64,000 nt of DNA. It comes from Carnobacterium jeotgali MS3 (lineage in GTDB: Bacteria > Bacillota > Bacilli > Lactobacillales > Carnobacteriaceae). The translations under genes were made by a program, and so were the position numbers. The notes below the pieces were generated by a model, which was not told the DNA's origin, searched no databases, and saw only the letters and a program-made list of their open reading frames with translations. Each line of letters begins with the position of its first letter. Within the stretch, counting starts at the first letter, position 1. The stretch is from NCBI RefSeq assembly GCF_000745125.1, contig NZ_JQNF01000005.1, positions 372,001 to 436,000 of the forward strand, in the 5' to 3' direction. Shown here piece after piece: positions 37,037 through 47,806 of this stretch.

Positions 37037-37337
37037 GATTGGTGTAGTAGGAGATAAAGATTCTATCTTACCATTTAAAATGCTAGGCTTTGATGTTTTT
37101 TTCGCATCCGAAGCAAAAGAAGCTAGAACAACGATTGATCGATTAGCAACAGAAAATTATGGCATTATTTACTTAACTGAACCATTAGGTAAGTTGATTC
37201 CTGATACCATAAAACGATACGATGAAGAGATTTCGCCTGCTATTATATTGATTCCGAATCATTTAGGATCATTAGATATTGGTAAAAAGCGAATTCAAGA
37301 AAATGTTGAAAAAGCTGTCGGTCAAAATATTTTATAG
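37026..37337 (+). CDS. ntpG: V-type ATPase shaft subunit F
   Basis: 103 residues. It is a small Rossmann-like protein that joins subunit D in the central rotor shaft and modulates ATP hydrolysis. The N-terminus MAHKIGVVGDKDSILPFKML and the ITEPL-type segment (IIYLTEPLGKLIP) are characteristic. It overlaps the end of ntpC, so translation is probably coupled. Confidence 0.92.
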   Translation: MAHKIGVVGDKDSILPFKMLGFDVFFASEAKEARTTIDRLATENYGIIYLTEPLGKLIPDTIKRYDEEISPAIILIPNHLGSLDIGKKRIQENVEKAVGQNIL

Positions 37338-37349
37338 GGGGTTACGAGT

Positions 37350-39125
37350 TTGAAAATAGGAAGAATTGTTAGTGTTTCCGGTCCTTTAGTTACAGCTGAA
37401 GGAATGGAAGAAGCAAATATCCAAGATATTTGTAAAGTCGGTAAATTAGGTCTAATTGGCGAAATTATTGAAATGCGTGGCAATGTAGCCTCAATTCAAG
37501 TTTATGAAGAAACATCTATGATTGGACCTGGAGAACCAGTTGAAACGACAGGAGATGCGCTATCTGTTGAATTGGCTCCTGGGATGATTGCACAAATGTT
37601 TGATGGAATTCAACGACCTCTCGATAAATTTATGGAAAAAACGGATAGTAATTTTTTAGTTCGCGGAGTCAGTATTGAAGCTTTAGACCGAACAAAAAAA
37701 TGGGAATTCACACCAACTGTTACAGTTGGCCAAAAAGTATCTACAGGAGATATCGTAGGTTCAGTTCCCGAAACTAAAGTAATTTCTCATAAAATCATGG
37801 TTCCACATGGTATTGAAGGAACAATAAAAACTATTGAACAAGGTCAATTTGATATTAATGAAACAATTTATAGTATTGAAACTACAGATGGTGTAAAAGA
37901 GTTTACGATGATGCAAAAATGGCCTGTTCGTCATGGTCGTCCAACGGCTAAAAAATTAAATCCAGTTGAACCAATGGTAACTGGGCAACGTGTTATTGAC
38001 ACGTTATTCCCAGTAGCTAAAGGCGGATCAGCAGCTGTACCAGGTCCATTTGGAGCGGGTAAAACGGTTGTTCAGCATCAAATTGCAAAATGGGCGGATG
38101 TTGATTTAGTTGTTTATGTTGGTTGTGGTGAACGTGGAAACGAAATGACAGACGTAATCAATGAGTTTCCAGAATTGATTGACCCTAATACAGGAGAATC
38201 AATCATGGAAAGAACAATTTTGATTGCCAATACTTCTAATATGCCAGTTGCGGCTCGTGAAGCTTCAATATACACCGGAATCACTATTGCAGAATACTTC
38301 CGTGACATGGGTTACAGTGTAGCTATCATGGCGGATTCTACTTCTCGTTGGGCAGAAGCATTACGCGAAATGTCTGGACGTTTAGAAGAGATGCCAGGAG
38401 ACGAAGGATATCCCGCTTATTTAGGTAGCCGTATTGCAGAATACTACGAACGTGCGGGTAAAGTAATCACATTAGGTTCTGAAGGCAGAGAAGGCAGTAT
38501 AACAGCTATTGGTGCTGTATCCCCTCCAGGAGGAGATACATCTGAACCGGTAACTCAAAATACATTACGTGTTGTAAAAGTTTTTTGGAGCTTAGATAAT
38601 TTATTGGCTCAAAGACGTCATTTCCCTTCAATTGATTGGTTGACTTCTTATTCTCTTTACTCAAATGAATTAAATGCTTATATAGGAAAAGCTCTTGATA
38701 AAGATTGGTCTGCTATGGTTACAAGAACAAAAGCACTTTTACAAGATGAGTCTGAATTAGATGAAATTGTACGTCTAGTCGGAGTGGATTCTTTATCTGA
38801 AAAAGACCGTTTGAAATTAGAAACAGCTAAAATGATTCGTGAAGACTTCTTGCAACAAAATGCTTTTGATGATGTTGATACGTATACTTCAAGAGAAAAA
38901 CAATACGAAATGTTAGCGACTATTTTGAACTTTGAAGATGAAGCAAGAGCAGGTATGGAACTTGGTGCTTACTTTGCTGAAATTATGAAAGGTACATCAG
39001 CTGTTCGTGAACAAATCGCTAAATCAAAATACTTCCCTGAAGAACAAATCAGTAAATTTGAAGTGTTAAGAAAAGACATTAAAGAGGCTATACATGAAGT
39101 TGTTTCAAAAGGAGGTATGGAATAG
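37350..39125 (+). CDS. ntpA: V-type ATPase catalytic subunit A
   Basis: 591 residues from TTG 37350 with AGGGGG upstream. It is the ATP-hydrolysing subunit of the A3B3 head. The P-loop GPFGAGKT is at 232-239 with Lys238, and the family-specific bulge (non-homologous region) lies around 110-200. Other landmarks are GCGERGNEM and [13 protein letters not shown]. Its length equals that of E. hirae NtpA to within a few residues. ntpB starts directly after its stop. Confidence 0.97.
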   Translation: MKIGRIVSVSGPLVTAEGMEEANIQDICKVGKLGLIGEIIEMRGNVASIQVYEETSMIGPGEPVETTGDALSVELAPGMIAQMFDGIQRPLDKFMEKTDSNFLVRGVSIEALDRTKKWEFTPTVTVGQKVSTGDIVGSVPETKVISHKIMVPHGIEGTIKTIEQGQFDINETIYSIETTDGVKEFTMMQKWPVRHGRPTAKKLNPVEPMVTGQRVIDTLFPVAKGGSAAVPGPFGAGKTVVQHQIAKWADVDLVVYVGCGERGNEMTDVINEFPELIDPNTGESIMERTILIANTSNMPVAAREASIYTGITIAEYFRDMGYSVAIMADSTSRWAEALREMSGRLEEMPGDEGYPAYLGSRIAEYYERAGKVITLGSEGREGSITAIGAVSPPGGDTSEPVTQNTLRVVKVFWSLDNLLAQRRHFPSIDWLTSYSLYSNELNAYIGKALDKDWSAMVTRTKALLQDESELDEIVRLVGVDSLSEKDRLKLETAKMIREDFLQQNAFDDVDTYTSREKQYEMLATILNFEDEARAGMELGAYFAEIMKGTSAVREQIAKSKYFPEEQISKFEVLRKDIKEAIHEVVSKGGME

Positions 39126-40502
39126 ATGCTCAAAGAATATCGCACAATAAATGAAGTTGTAGGACCTTTAATGGCTGTTGAAGGCGTAGAAGGTGTCAAA
39201 TTTGATGAATTAGTTGAAATACAAATGCAAAACGGCGAAAAAAGACGTGGACAAGTTCTTGAAATTGATGGCGATAAAGCTATGGTTCAGATCTTTGAAG
39301 GATCAAGTGGAATTAACTTGAAAGATACCAAAGTCCGCTTTTTAGGAAGACCGTTATCTTTAGATGTTTCTGAAGACATGGTTGGACGTGTATTCGATGG
39401 AATGGGACGCGTAAATGATAATGGCCCAGAATTAATTCCTGAGAAAACATTAGATATCAATGGTGAAGCAATCAATCCTATGGCTCGTGACTACCCAGAT
39501 GAATTTATTCAAACAGGTATTTCTTCTATTGACCATTTAAATACATTAGTTCGTGGACAAAAATTGCCTGTATTTTCAGGATCTGGTCTGCCACACAAAG
39601 AACTAGCCGCTCAAATTGCTCGTCAAGCGACTGTAAAAAATTCGGATGAAAAATTTGCCGTTGTTTTTGCAGCTATTGGGATTACTTTTGAAGAAGCTGA
39701 ATTCTTTATGGAAGACTTCCGTAAAACTGGCGCAATCGATCGTTCAGTTATGTTTATCAATTTAGCGGATGATCCTGCTATTGAACGTATTGCAACGCCT
39801 AAAATGGCATTGACTGCAGCAGAATATTTAGCTTATGAAAAAGATATGCATGTACTAGTTATTATGACTGATATGACAAACTACTGTGAAGCTTTACGTG
39901 AAATTTCAGCAGCACGTCGTGAAGTTCCTGGTCGTCGTGGTTACCCTGGATATCTTTATACTAACTTGGCTACCTTATATGAACGTGCGGGTCGCCTTGT
40001 AGGAGGAAAAGGATCAGTAACTCAAATTCCTATTTTAACAATGCCGGAAGATGATAAAACTCATCCGATTCCAGATTTAACAGGATACATCACTGAAGGA
40101 CAATTGATTTTGTCTCGTGAACTATACAATAGTGGTGTTCAACCACCAATTGATGTACTGCCTTCTCTTTCTCGTTTGAAAGATAAAGGAACAGGTGAAG
40201 GTAAGACTAGAAAAGACCATGCAGCAACGATGAACCAATTATTCGCTGCTTACGCTCAAGGAAAACAAGCGAAAGAGCTTGCGGTTGTTTTAGGAGATTC
40301 TGCATTATCAGCAGAAGATAAAATGTTTGCAGAATTTGCGAATCGTTTTGAAAAAGAGTATGTGAATCAAGGGAATTACACAAATCGTACAATTGAGGAA
40401 ACATTGGACTTAGGATGGGAATTGTTATCTATTCTGCCACGGACTGAATTGAAACGTATTAAAGACGATATGTTAGACGAATACCTGCCGAAAGGGGAGT
40501 AA
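39126..40502 (+). CDS. ntpB: V-type ATPase non-catalytic subunit B
   Basis: 458 residues, ATG 39126 immediately after the ntpA stop, with GGAGG fifteen bases upstream. It is the non-catalytic partner in the A3B3 ring and contributes an arginine finger to each active site. It lacks a canonical P-loop ([13 protein letters not shown] at the equivalent place), as expected for B subunits. The [19 protein letters not shown] segment is conserved. Confidence 0.97.
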   Translation: MLKEYRTINEVVGPLMAVEGVEGVKFDELVEIQMQNGEKRRGQVLEIDGDKAMVQIFEGSSGINLKDTKVRFLGRPLSLDVSEDMVGRVFDGMGRVNDNGPELIPEKTLDINGEAINPMARDYPDEFIQTGISSIDHLNTLVRGQKLPVFSGSGLPHKELAAQIARQATVKNSDEKFAVVFAAIGITFEEAEFFMEDFRKTGAIDRSVMFINLADDPAIERIATPKMALTAAEYLAYEKDMHVLVIMTDMTNYCEALREISAARREVPGRRGYPGYLYTNLATLYERAGRLVGGKGSVTQIPILTMPEDDKTHPIPDLTGYITEGQLILSRELYNSGVQPPIDVLPSLSRLKDKGTGEGKTRKDHAATMNQLFAAYAQGKQAKELAVVLGDSALSAEDKMFAEFANRFEKEYVNQGNYTNRTIEETLDLGWELLSILPRTELKRIKDDMLDEYLPKGE

Positions 40503-40508
40503 GTCTAA

Positions 40509-41135
40509 ATGGTAAAGTTAAATGTAAATCCCACAAGAATGGAATTAGCGACATTAAAAGCAAAACTAAGTACAGCAAATCGCGGACACAAATTATTAAA
40601 AGATAAACAAGATGAATTAATGAGACAATTTATTTTATTGATTCGAAGAAATAATGAGTTACGTGCAGAAGTTGAAACGAAGTTGACCAAAGCGATGCAA
40701 TCTTTTGTAATGGCTAAAGCACTCTTGAACGAAAAATTTATTGAAGAGTTAGTAGCTATCCCACCTCGGAGTGTTAGTCTTGATTTGTATGAAAAAAATA
40801 TTATGAGTGTAAAAGTGCCTGTAATGAATTTCAAGTACGATGATAATGAAGACTCTGAAGAATTGGTCTATGGTTACCTTAATTCTAATAGTGAATTAGA
40901 TACATCTATTGAGCAAATGGCAGATGTGCTCAAACAACTATTGGAATTGTCTGAAATAGAAAAGACATGTCAATTAATGGCTGATGAGATTGAAAAAACT
41001 CGTCGTCGAGTAAATGCTCTAGAATACATGACGATTCCTCGTTATGAAGAAACCATCTATTTCATTCAAATGAAATTAGATGAAAGTGAACGAGCTGCGA
41101 TTACTCGATTGATGAAAGTTAAAGACATGGGTTAA
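40509..41135 (+). CDS. ntpD: V-type ATPase shaft subunit D
   Basis: 208 residues. It is a long antiparallel coiled coil forming the rotating shaft inside A3B3. The N-terminus [18 protein letters not shown] and the C-terminal [15 protein letters not shown] segment are diagnostic. It is the last gene of this operon. The E. hirae downstream genes ntpH and ntpJ (K+ transporter) are absent and a terminator follows. Confidence 0.95.
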   Translation: MVKLNVNPTRMELATLKAKLSTANRGHKLLKDKQDELMRQFILLIRRNNELRAEVETKLTKAMQSFVMAKALLNEKFIEELVAIPPRSVSLDLYEKNIMSVKVPVMNFKYDDNEDSEELVYGYLNSNSELDTSIEQMADVLKQLLELSEIEKTCQLMADEIEKTRRRVNALEYMTIPRYEETIYFIQMKLDESERAAITRLMKVKDMG

Positions 41136-41142
41136 AAAAGTG

Positions 41143-41194
41143 AAAATAAACATCAAATCAGGGGTTTTATCCTTGAATTGATGTTTATTTTTTT
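41143..41194 (+). terminator. Terminator of the V-ATPase operon
   Basis: AAAATAAACATCAA pairs with TTGATGTTTATTTT, with a smaller inner pairing GGG/TCC, and is followed by a T run. Confidence 0.9.
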
Positions 41195-41361
41195 GGGGAA
41201 ACGTGATTGGTATGGCTTAGTAAATGGGGAATTAAAAAATAGAATTAGTACCTAAAAAAATAAAAAGCTATAAGAAAATGGGATTTTATGCTAAACTGGA
41301 GAATAAGTTATCTTTAACAGATAAAAATGAGAAGTAGATATAGATTGTTGAGGTGTTTATA

Positions 41362-41577
41362 ATGAATCAAAAAATTTCATTTGAGATTTTGGAAGAATTA
41401 GCAGTTCTTTCTGAAAACACTAAAGGATGGCGCAAAGAATTAAATTTAGTGCGTTGGAATGAAAATCCTCCTAAGTTTGACATTCGTGAATGGAGTCCTG
41501 ACCATGAAAAAATGGGAAAAGGTATCACGTTCACAAATGAGGAAATGGATGTTCTTAAACAATTTTTAAATACTTAA
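41362..41577 (+). CDS. PC4-like (YdbC-type) single-stranded DNA-binding protein
   Basis: 71 residues from ATG 41362, six bases after GAGGTG; the GTG at 41353 lies inside that site. The VRWNENPPKFDIREWSPDH stretch and GKGITFTNEEMDVLKQFL are the PC4/p15 coactivator fold, whose lactococcal member YdbC binds single-stranded nucleic acid. It is a stand-alone small gene before gmk. A role in DNA repair, uptake or transcription is plausible but not shown by the sequence. Confidence 0.82.
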   Translation: MNQKISFEILEELAVLSENTKGWRKELNLVRWNENPPKFDIREWSPDHEKMGKGITFTNEEMDVLKQFLNT

Positions 41578-41653
41578 ACAAAATGGAATTTGTTGAATCT
41601 GGATAATGGGTAAGAAATATTTCGAACATTTTAAGGATAGGAAGGATTTTGAC

Positions 41654-42268
41654 ATGACTGAACGTGGACTTTTAATTGTTCTTTCTGGACCATCTGGCGT
41701 AGGAAAAGGGACAGTAAGACAGGCAATATTTGAAAGCGACGACAACGATTTTGATTATTCAATTTCAATGACAACTCGCAAGCAAAGAGTAGGGGAAATA
41801 GATGAAGTAGATTACTTTTTCAGAACAAAAAAAGAATTTGAAGCTTTAATTGAAAGTGGAGGATTGTTGGAATATGCTGAATATGTAGGAAACTACTACG
41901 GGACTCCACTTGAATACGTTGAAAAAACGTTACAAAGCGGTAAAGACGTGTTTTTAGAAATAGAAGTTCAAGGAGCCCTTCAAGTTCGTGAAAAAATGCC
42001 TGAAGGAATATTTATCTTTTTAACACCACCAGATTTAAAAGAATTAAAATCGCGCATCGTTGGTCGTGGGACAGACGAAATGGCTATAATTGAACAACGT
42101 ATGACAAAAGCAATTGAAGAAATTGATTTAATGCGTTATTATGATTATGCGGTTGAAAATGATAAAGTTGAAAATGCTGTAAGAAAAATCAAGCAAATCA
42201 TTGAAAGTGAACACTTAAAAGTTTCACGCGTCATACAGCGTTATAAAAAAATGATCGAGGAGTTGTAA
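41654..42268 (+). CDS. gmk: Guanylate kinase
   Basis: 204 residues from ATG 41654, behind GGAAGGA; the open frame runs 16 codons further upstream but the family N-terminus starts here. It phosphorylates GMP to GDP with ATP. The P-loop is GPSGVGKG at 12-19 and the GMP-binding loop is [19 protein letters not shown]. It also helps limit GMP pools after (p)ppGpp action. rpoZ follows 5 bases later. Confidence 0.97.
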   Translation: MTERGLLIVLSGPSGVGKGTVRQAIFESDDNDFDYSISMTTRKQRVGEIDEVDYFFRTKKEFEALIESGGLLEYAEYVGNYYGTPLEYVEKTLQSGKDVFLEIEVQGALQVREKMPEGIFIFLTPPDLKELKSRIVGRGTDEMAIIEQRMTKAIEEIDLMRYYDYAVENDKVENAVRKIKQIIESEHLKVSRVIQRYKKMIEEL

Positions 42269-42273
42269 AAATC

Positions 42274-42489
42274 ATGATGTTAGAACCATCTATTGATAGC
42301 TTATTAGAAAAAATTGAATCTAAGTATTCATTGGTTACATTAGCAAGCAAACGAGCACATGAACTTGATGAAGGTTCAATGCCAATGTTAGAAAAATACC
42401 GTTCACACAAAAATGTTGGACGTGCTTTAGAAGAAATTAATAATGGTGATTTAGTTATTGATCCAATAACTGTTGGACCAGAAGAATAA
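42274..42489 (+). CDS. rpoZ: RNA polymerase omega subunit
   Basis: 71 residues; ATG 42274 and the next codon ATG 42277 are equally plausible starts. Omega stabilises the beta' subunit in the RNA polymerase core. The family core is [20 protein letters not shown] followed by [10 protein letters not shown]. The gmk-rpoZ pair is conserved across Firmicutes. Confidence 0.95.
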   Translation: MMLEPSIDSLLEKIESKYSLVTLASKRAHELDEGSMPMLEKYRSHKNVGRALEEINNGDLVIDPITVGPEE

Positions 42490-42501
42490 GATATCTAACT
42501 T

Positions 42502-42545
42502 AAAGTGCTTCAAAGTAATGTTTTTCTTACTTTGAAGCACTTTTG
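42502..42545 (+). terminator. Terminator of gmk-rpoZ
   Basis: AAAGTGCTTCAAAGTAA pairs with TTACTTTGAAGCACTTTT, a 17-bp perfect stem with a T-rich loop and a short T tail. Confidence 0.92.
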
Positions 42546-42678
42546 TCTTGAAAATAAATGCAATCAGAATGGGTTAATGCTAAGAATTATAGGATAGTTA
42601 AGACAAATGGTTCTATTTCTAGTAAAATAAAGAAGAGAAGCATCACTAATTTCAAGGCTCTATCAGGGGGGTTATCAG

Positions 42679-43884
42679 TTGTTAAAAGGAAAGAAAGTAG
42701 CAGTGTATGTTACCGGAGGGATTGCAGTTTATAAAGTCTCTGATTTGGTAAGACGCTTAATAAAAGCAGGAGCTACTGTGAAAGTAGCAATGACAATGTC
42801 TGCAACTGAATTTGTTACACCGTTGACCTTTCAAATATTAAGTAAGCACCATGTGTATACAGATACTTTTGATGAACGTGAGGGAGATAAAGTCAGTCAT
42901 ATCCACTTAGCTGATTGGTCTGATTTAGCAATTGTAGCGCCAGCAACGGCCAATACAATTGCTAAAATTGCACAAGGTATTGCGGATAATTTCGTGACTA
43001 CAGCATTATTGGCTACGACAGCACCTATTTTTATTGTTCCCGCTATGAATCAACATATGCTTGAAAATGCGGCAACAGTTAGAAATATGCAACTACTAGA
43101 AGCTGACGGGCATTTTATTATGGAAACTGATACAGGTTTCTTAGCTGAAGGTTATGAAGGCAAAGGCCGTTTTCCTGAACCAGAAAAAATTATTGAAACG
43201 GTTCAAGCATTTTTATTAAATAAAGAAATGGATTTGCCATTAAAAAATAAAAAAGTCGTTATAACTGCTGGAGGAACAAAAGAACGAATTGATCCTGTTC
43301 GCTTCATTACAAATGATTCATCAGGGAAAATGGGTTATAGTTTAGCAATTGCTGCACGTAATCTAGGAGCTGATGTTTGTTTGATTTCGACGTCTAAAGT
43401 ATTACAAAAACCATATGGCGTAACGTTAATCCAAGTTGAAACGGCAGAACAAATGCACCAGGCTATTAATAAAGAATTTGATAAAGCCTCCATTATTATT
43501 ATGGCAGCTGCAGTATCTGACTATCGTCCAAAAAAAGTCGAAACGAATAAAATCAAGAAAAATGAGCAAGAAATGACACTTGCTTTAATAAAAAATACGG
43601 ATATACTAGCTACACTTGGTAGCCAAAAGAAAGAACAATTTTTAATAGGATTTGCTGCAGAAACAACGAATGTTGAGGAATACGCTAGAGGAAAATTGAT
43701 TAAGAAAAATGCCGATATGATTGTGGCAAATGACGTATCTAAAGCACATGCAGGATTCAACAAAGATACAAATGAAGTCACTATTTTTATGGTAGATGAA
43801 AAACCTATCGAATTAACAGTGAAAAGTAAACAGATGATAGCTGAGGAAATTTTAGCTGTTGCTCTTACTAAAATGAAAAAATAA
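42679..43884 (+). CDS. coaBC: Bifunctional phosphopantothenoylcysteine decarboxylase / phosphopantothenate-cysteine ligase
   Basis: 401 residues from TTG 42679 after AGGGGGG. The N-terminal flavoprotein decarboxylase CoaC (about 1-180) has the active His74 in SHIHLADW and the PAMNQHM motif near 120. The C-terminal CoaB ligase begins near 185 (VVITAGGTKERIDPVRF). Together they turn phosphopantothenate and cysteine into phosphopantetheine, which CoaD uses. Oddity: where E. coli Dfp has catalytic Cys158 in ACGxxGxGR, this protein has Glu157 in LAEGYEGKGR. Confidence 0.93.
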   Translation: MLKGKKVAVYVTGGIAVYKVSDLVRRLIKAGATVKVAMTMSATEFVTPLTFQILSKHHVYTDTFDEREGDKVSHIHLADWSDLAIVAPATANTIAKIAQGIADNFVTTALLATTAPIFIVPAMNQHMLENAATVRNMQLLEADGHFIMETDTGFLAEGYEGKGRFPEPEKIIETVQAFLLNKEMDLPLKNKKVVITAGGTKERIDPVRFITNDSSGKMGYSLAIAARNLGADVCLISTSKVLQKPYGVTLIQVETAEQMHQAINKEFDKASIIIMAAAVSDYRPKKVETNKIKKNEQEMTLALIKNTDILATLGSQKKEQFLIGFAAETTNVEEYARGKLIKKNADMIVANDVSKAHAGFNKDTNEVTIFMVDEKPIELTVKSKQMIAEEILAVALTKMKK

Positions 43885-43898
43885 AGGTGTGAGAATGA

Positions 43899-46313
43899 GT
43901 GGTTTCAATTGCTAAAGTAATTGTGGATGTTCCAACAATGCAGACGAACAAACCTTATGACTACCGTATTCCAGAAGAATTCGAACAAGACATTGTTCGA
44001 GGAATGCGTGTTGCTGTTCCCTTTGGTAAGGGGACGAGACAAGTCCAAGGTTTTGTTGTAGAAATTACTCACTCAACAGATTATGAAGGCGAGTTAAAAC
44101 CAATTGTTGGGTTGATGGATCTAACAGCGGTTCTTGACGAAGAAATGCTGCTGTTAGGAAAAGCGATGGCTAGCAAAACCTATGCTTTTCAGATAACGTG
44201 TTACCAAACAATGTTGCCAGCAATATTGAAAGCGAAATATGAAAAAAGAATCCGATTGATTGACGAAATTCCAGAAGAGTTATTTTTTGAGTTGTTTAAA
44301 GGGAAAAATGAAATCAGTTGGGATGAAGCAGAAGAAAGAGCCATTTTACCACAGCTGATTGAGTTGAAGAAAAAAGAAGCTGTTGAAGTAATCTATGAAG
44401 TCAAAAACCAAGCAAAGACAAAGAAGAAACGAACGATTCAAGCTAGTTTGTCTTTTGAACAATTAGAGGATGAGAAAATTGCTTTAGGCAAACGTGGTCC
44501 AAAAAAACGATTGCTTTTAGATGTTCTACAGTCGCTAAATGATCAAACAATCAATGTGAGTGATATTACTACTGCAACAACTCTTACTACAACGGATATT
44601 CGAGCAGGGGAGAAAAAAGGCTGGTTGACAATTAAAGAAGTCGAAGTTTACCGTGACCCTTTTAAAGATCATTCGTTTAAACAGACGGTATCTTTCCAAC
44701 TGAATGAAGGACAAGAAAAAGCAATTCAGCCTATATTAAAAGCTGTTTCTGAGGAACGACCAGAAGTATTTTTGTTAAAAGGGGTAACGGGTAGCGGCAA
44801 AACCGAAATTTATTTACAAACTATTGCCCAAACACTTCAAAATAATAAGAGTGCATTGATGCTTGTGCCTGAAATAGCTTTAACGCCTCAAATGGTCAAT
44901 CATTTTAAAGGCCGATTTGGAGAAGAAGTAGCGGTGCTACACAGTGGTTTATCTGTTGGCGAAAAATATGACGAATGGCGTAAGATTGAACGAGGCGAAG
45001 CACGTGTAGTCGTAGGAGCTCGTTCCTCTATTTTTGCCCCGGTTAAAAACATCGGAGTCATCATTATCGATGAAGAGCATGAAGCGACTTATAAGCAAGA
45101 TGAGAACCCCAGATATCATGCTAGAGATGTAGCAGTTTGGAGAGCAAATTACCACAATTGTCCGGTTATTTTAGGGAGTGCGACGCCTTCATTAGAATCA
45201 AGGGCTAGAGCTCAAAAAAAAGTTTATACATTATTGGAATTGCCAACTCGAGTGAATAAAAAAGAATTGCCTGATGTTGAAATTGTAGACATGAGAGAGG
45301 AAGCTAAACAAGCAAATCGCAGCAGTTTTTCCATGCTTTTACAAGAAAAAATTCGAGATCGAATAGCAAAAAAAGAGCAGATTGTTTTGCTATTGAATCG
45401 ACGCGGTTATTCTTCTTTTGTCATGTGTCGGGATTGTGGATTTGTTTTACCTTGTCCAAATTGTGATATTTCGTTGACGTTGCATATGGATACAAAGACA
45501 ATGAAATGCCATTATTGTGGTCATGAGGAAAAGATTCCGCATACTTGTCCAAGTTGTAAAAGCAACAAGATTCGGTATTATGGTACGGGAACACAAAAAA
45601 TTGAAGAAGAACTAAAAGACGTTTTGCCTGAAGCAAAAGTAATCCGTATGGATGTCGACACAACACGGAAAAAAGGAGCACATGAGAAATTATTAGCTTC
45701 TTTTGGTAAAGGTGAGGCAGACATTTTACTAGGCACACAAATGATTGCAAAAGGGTTAGACTTTCCTAATATCACACTTGTTGGCGTTTTAAATGCAGAC
45801 ACAGGTTTAGGTCTCCCAGACTTTAGAGCCAGTGAGCGAACGTTTCAGTTATTAACACAAGTGAGTGGACGTGCTGGAAGAGCTGAGCTAACCGGTGAAG
45901 TAATCGTCCAAACCTTTAATCCTGAACACTATGCAATTCAGTTAGCAAAAGATCACGACTACGATACATTTTATAAAAAAGAGATGTCATTAAGGCACCG
46001 TGGAAACTATCCGCCTTATTTCTATACGATTTTGATTACGACCAGTCATGAGAAAGAACTTGAAGCAGCGAAGAAAATGCAACAAATCGTTCAATTTATT
46101 AAACCGCAATTACAACCAGAAACCATCTTGTTGGGTCCAACACCAAAAGCTGTTGCCCGCATGAATAACCGGTATTATTATCAAACAATTATTAAATATA
46201 AGAGTGAACCGCATTTAAAAGCGATTCTGCAAAGTATTTTAATGGAATCACAACGAGAAATGGCTAAAGGGTTACAGATTGCTATTGACTCTGAACCAAT
46301 GAATTTTATCTAA
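43899..46313 (+). CDS. priA: Primosomal replication restart helicase
   Basis: 804 residues from GTG 43899 with AAAGGTG upstream. PriA recognises stalled forks and reloads the replicative helicase. An N-terminal 3' DNA-binding domain (about 1-105) is followed by a winged helix and a superfamily 2 helicase core with Walker A GVTGSGKTE and Walker B IIIDEEH. A zinc module of eight cysteines follows (CRDCG, CPNC, CHYCG, CPSC). It is intact. def, fmt and rsmB follow, as in Bacillus. Confidence 0.97.
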   Translation: MVSIAKVIVDVPTMQTNKPYDYRIPEEFEQDIVRGMRVAVPFGKGTRQVQGFVVEITHSTDYEGELKPIVGLMDLTAVLDEEMLLLGKAMASKTYAFQITCYQTMLPAILKAKYEKRIRLIDEIPEELFFELFKGKNEISWDEAEERAILPQLIELKKKEAVEVIYEVKNQAKTKKKRTIQASLSFEQLEDEKIALGKRGPKKRLLLDVLQSLNDQTINVSDITTATTLTTTDIRAGEKKGWLTIKEVEVYRDPFKDHSFKQTVSFQLNEGQEKAIQPILKAVSEERPEVFLLKGVTGSGKTEIYLQTIAQTLQNNKSALMLVPEIALTPQMVNHFKGRFGEEVAVLHSGLSVGEKYDEWRKIERGEARVVVGARSSIFAPVKNIGVIIIDEEHEATYKQDENPRYHARDVAVWRANYHNCPVILGSATPSLESRARAQKKVYTLLELPTRVNKKELPDVEIVDMREEAKQANRSSFSMLLQEKIRDRIAKKEQIVLLLNRRGYSSFVMCRDCGFVLPCPNCDISLTLHMDTKTMKCHYCGHEEKIPHTCPSCKSNKIRYYGTGTQKIEEELKDVLPEAKVIRMDVDTTRKKGAHEKLLASFGKGEADILLGTQMIAKGLDFPNITLVGVLNADTGLGLPDFRASERTFQLLTQVSGRAGRAELTGEVIVQTFNPEHYAIQLAKDHDYDTFYKKEMSLRHRGNYPPYFYTILITTSHEKELEAAKKMQQIVQFIKPQLQPETILLGPTPKAVARMNNRYYYQTIIKYKSEPHLKAILQSILMESQREMAKGLQIAIDSEPMNFI

Positions 46314-46361
46314 CAGATACACTCGATTCAGCTAAAGAAACGAAAAGAAAGAAGGCTAATT

Positions 46362-46856
46362 ATGTCCGTTTTACCGATTCTAAAATACCCTGATCCAATG
46401 CTGATTACACCTACAAAAGAAGTAACAGAAATTACAGATGAAATTGTTCAACTATTGGAAGATATGTATGAAACAATGGTTGCAAATGATGGAATTGGGA
46501 TTGCTGCTCCACAAGTAAATAGCAATCTTAGACTAGCTATCGTAGAAATTGATGAAGAATCAGGCTTGTATGAGATGATTAATCCGCGAATCGTACATGC
46601 TACTGGGGAAACAATTGACGTTGAAGGCTGTTTAAGTTTTCCAGAAGTATTTGGGACGATAAAAAGAGCAGATACAATTGTTTTAAGGTACTACGATCGC
46701 AATGGGGATGAGTTTGAAGTCGAAGCAGATGACTACCTCTCACGTGCTTTTCAGCATGAGTTGGAGCACTTGGATGGAAAGTTATTTACTGATAAAATCA
46801 TTCAAAAGATTAACCCAGAAGATTTAGAAAGTTATATGGAGGCGAATTTAGAATGA
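46362..46856 (+). CDS. def: Peptide deformylase
   Basis: 164 residues. It removes the formyl group from the initiator methionine of new proteins. All three motifs are present: GIGIAAPQ (44-51), EGCLSFPE with metal ligand Cys90, and HELEH (132-136) with His132, Glu133 and His136. EGCLS-P makes it a type 1 enzyme. Its stop overlaps the fmt start (ATGA), pairing deformylation with formylation. Confidence 0.96.
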   Translation: MSVLPILKYPDPMLITPTKEVTEITDEIVQLLEDMYETMVANDGIGIAAPQVNSNLRLAIVEIDEESGLYEMINPRIVHATGETIDVEGCLSFPEVFGTIKRADTIVLRYYDRNGDEFEVEADDYLSRAFQHELEHLDGKLFTDKIIQKINPEDLESYMEANLE

Positions 46857-47806
46857 TAAAAATCATATTTATGGGGACTCCTGCTTTTTCAGTCCCAATA
46901 CTTGAAGCATTAATTGATTCAGAATATGAAGTGATTGCTGTTGTATCCCAACCGGATAGACCTGTGGGTAGAAAAAAAGTATTAACTGCTTCACCAGTCA
47001 AAGCTGCAGCAGTTAAGCATGGATTGCCTATTTTTCAACCAGAAAAAATTTCAGGTTCACCCGAAATGGATGCACTAATTGCACTAGAGCCAGATTTAAT
47101 CGTTACTGCAGCATTTGGGCAATTTTTACCGCAAAAATTATTATCAGTTCCTAAATACGGAGCGATTAATGTGCATGCTTCATTACTGCCTAAATATCGC
47201 GGTGGAGCTCCTGTTCACTATGCTCTTATGCAAGGAGAAAAAGAGACCGGCGTTTCTATTATGTATATGGAGAAAAAAATGGATGCAGGAGATATTCTTT
47301 CACAAAAATCATTAGAAATTACCAGAGATGATGATGTTGGGACATTATTTGATCGATTAAGTCTGTTAGGTAAAGAATTATTAATGGATACTTTGCCTAA
47401 ATTATTAGCAGGAGACATTACACCGGTAAAACAAGATGAAGCAAAAGTTACTTTTTCACCCAATATTAAGCGTGAAGAAGAGATGATAGATTGGAATAAA
47501 ACAGCAACTGAAGTAGATTTTCAAGTTCGCGGCATGCGTCCTTGGCCGGTAGCGTATACGGAGTTAGAAGGAAATAGACTAAAATTATGGGATGTAACGC
47601 CTACTGAAGAAGTAACAACGGCTGCTCCTGGAACGATTATACGAATCGAAAAAGAGGCAATCTATTTGGCATGTGGAAATCAAACCGTTTTAAAAATCAA
47701 CGAAGTCCAACCAGCTGGGAAAAGTAAAATGACTGTTATGGCTTTCTTAAGTGGAGTAGGAAACCAACTAAAAGTTGGAGAAATGGTAGGGGTATATGGA
47801 AACTAA
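46853..47806 (+). CDS. fmt: Methionyl-tRNA formyltransferase
   Basis: 317 residues from ATG 46853, with GGAGGCG upstream. It formylates initiator Met-tRNA using 10-formyltetrahydrofolate. The N-terminal hydrolase-like domain has FMGTPAFSVP and the active-site INVHASLLPKYRGGAPVH stretch; an OB-like C-terminal domain binds tRNA. The end overlaps rsmB by 11 bases. Confidence 0.96.
   Translation: MIKIIFMGTPAFSVPILEALIDSEYEVIAVVSQPDRPVGRKKVLTASPVKAAAVKHGLPIFQPEKISGSPEMDALIALEPDLIVTAAFGQFLPQKLLSVPKYGAINVHASLLPKYRGGAPVHYALMQGEKETGVSIMYMEKKMDAGDILSQKSLEITRDDDVGTLFDRLSLLGKELLMDTLPKLLAGDITPVKQDEAKVTFSPNIKREEEMIDWNKTATEVDFQVRGMRPWPVAYTELEGNRLKLWDVTPTEEVTTAAPGTIIRIEKEAIYLACGNQTVLKINEVQPAGKSKMTVMAFLSGVGNQLKVGEMVGVYGN

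Noticed and set aside
45421-45802. Minus-strand frames of 109 and 74 codons within priA
   Set aside because: Shadows of the zinc-module and helicase coding sequence; no ribosome-binding sites.
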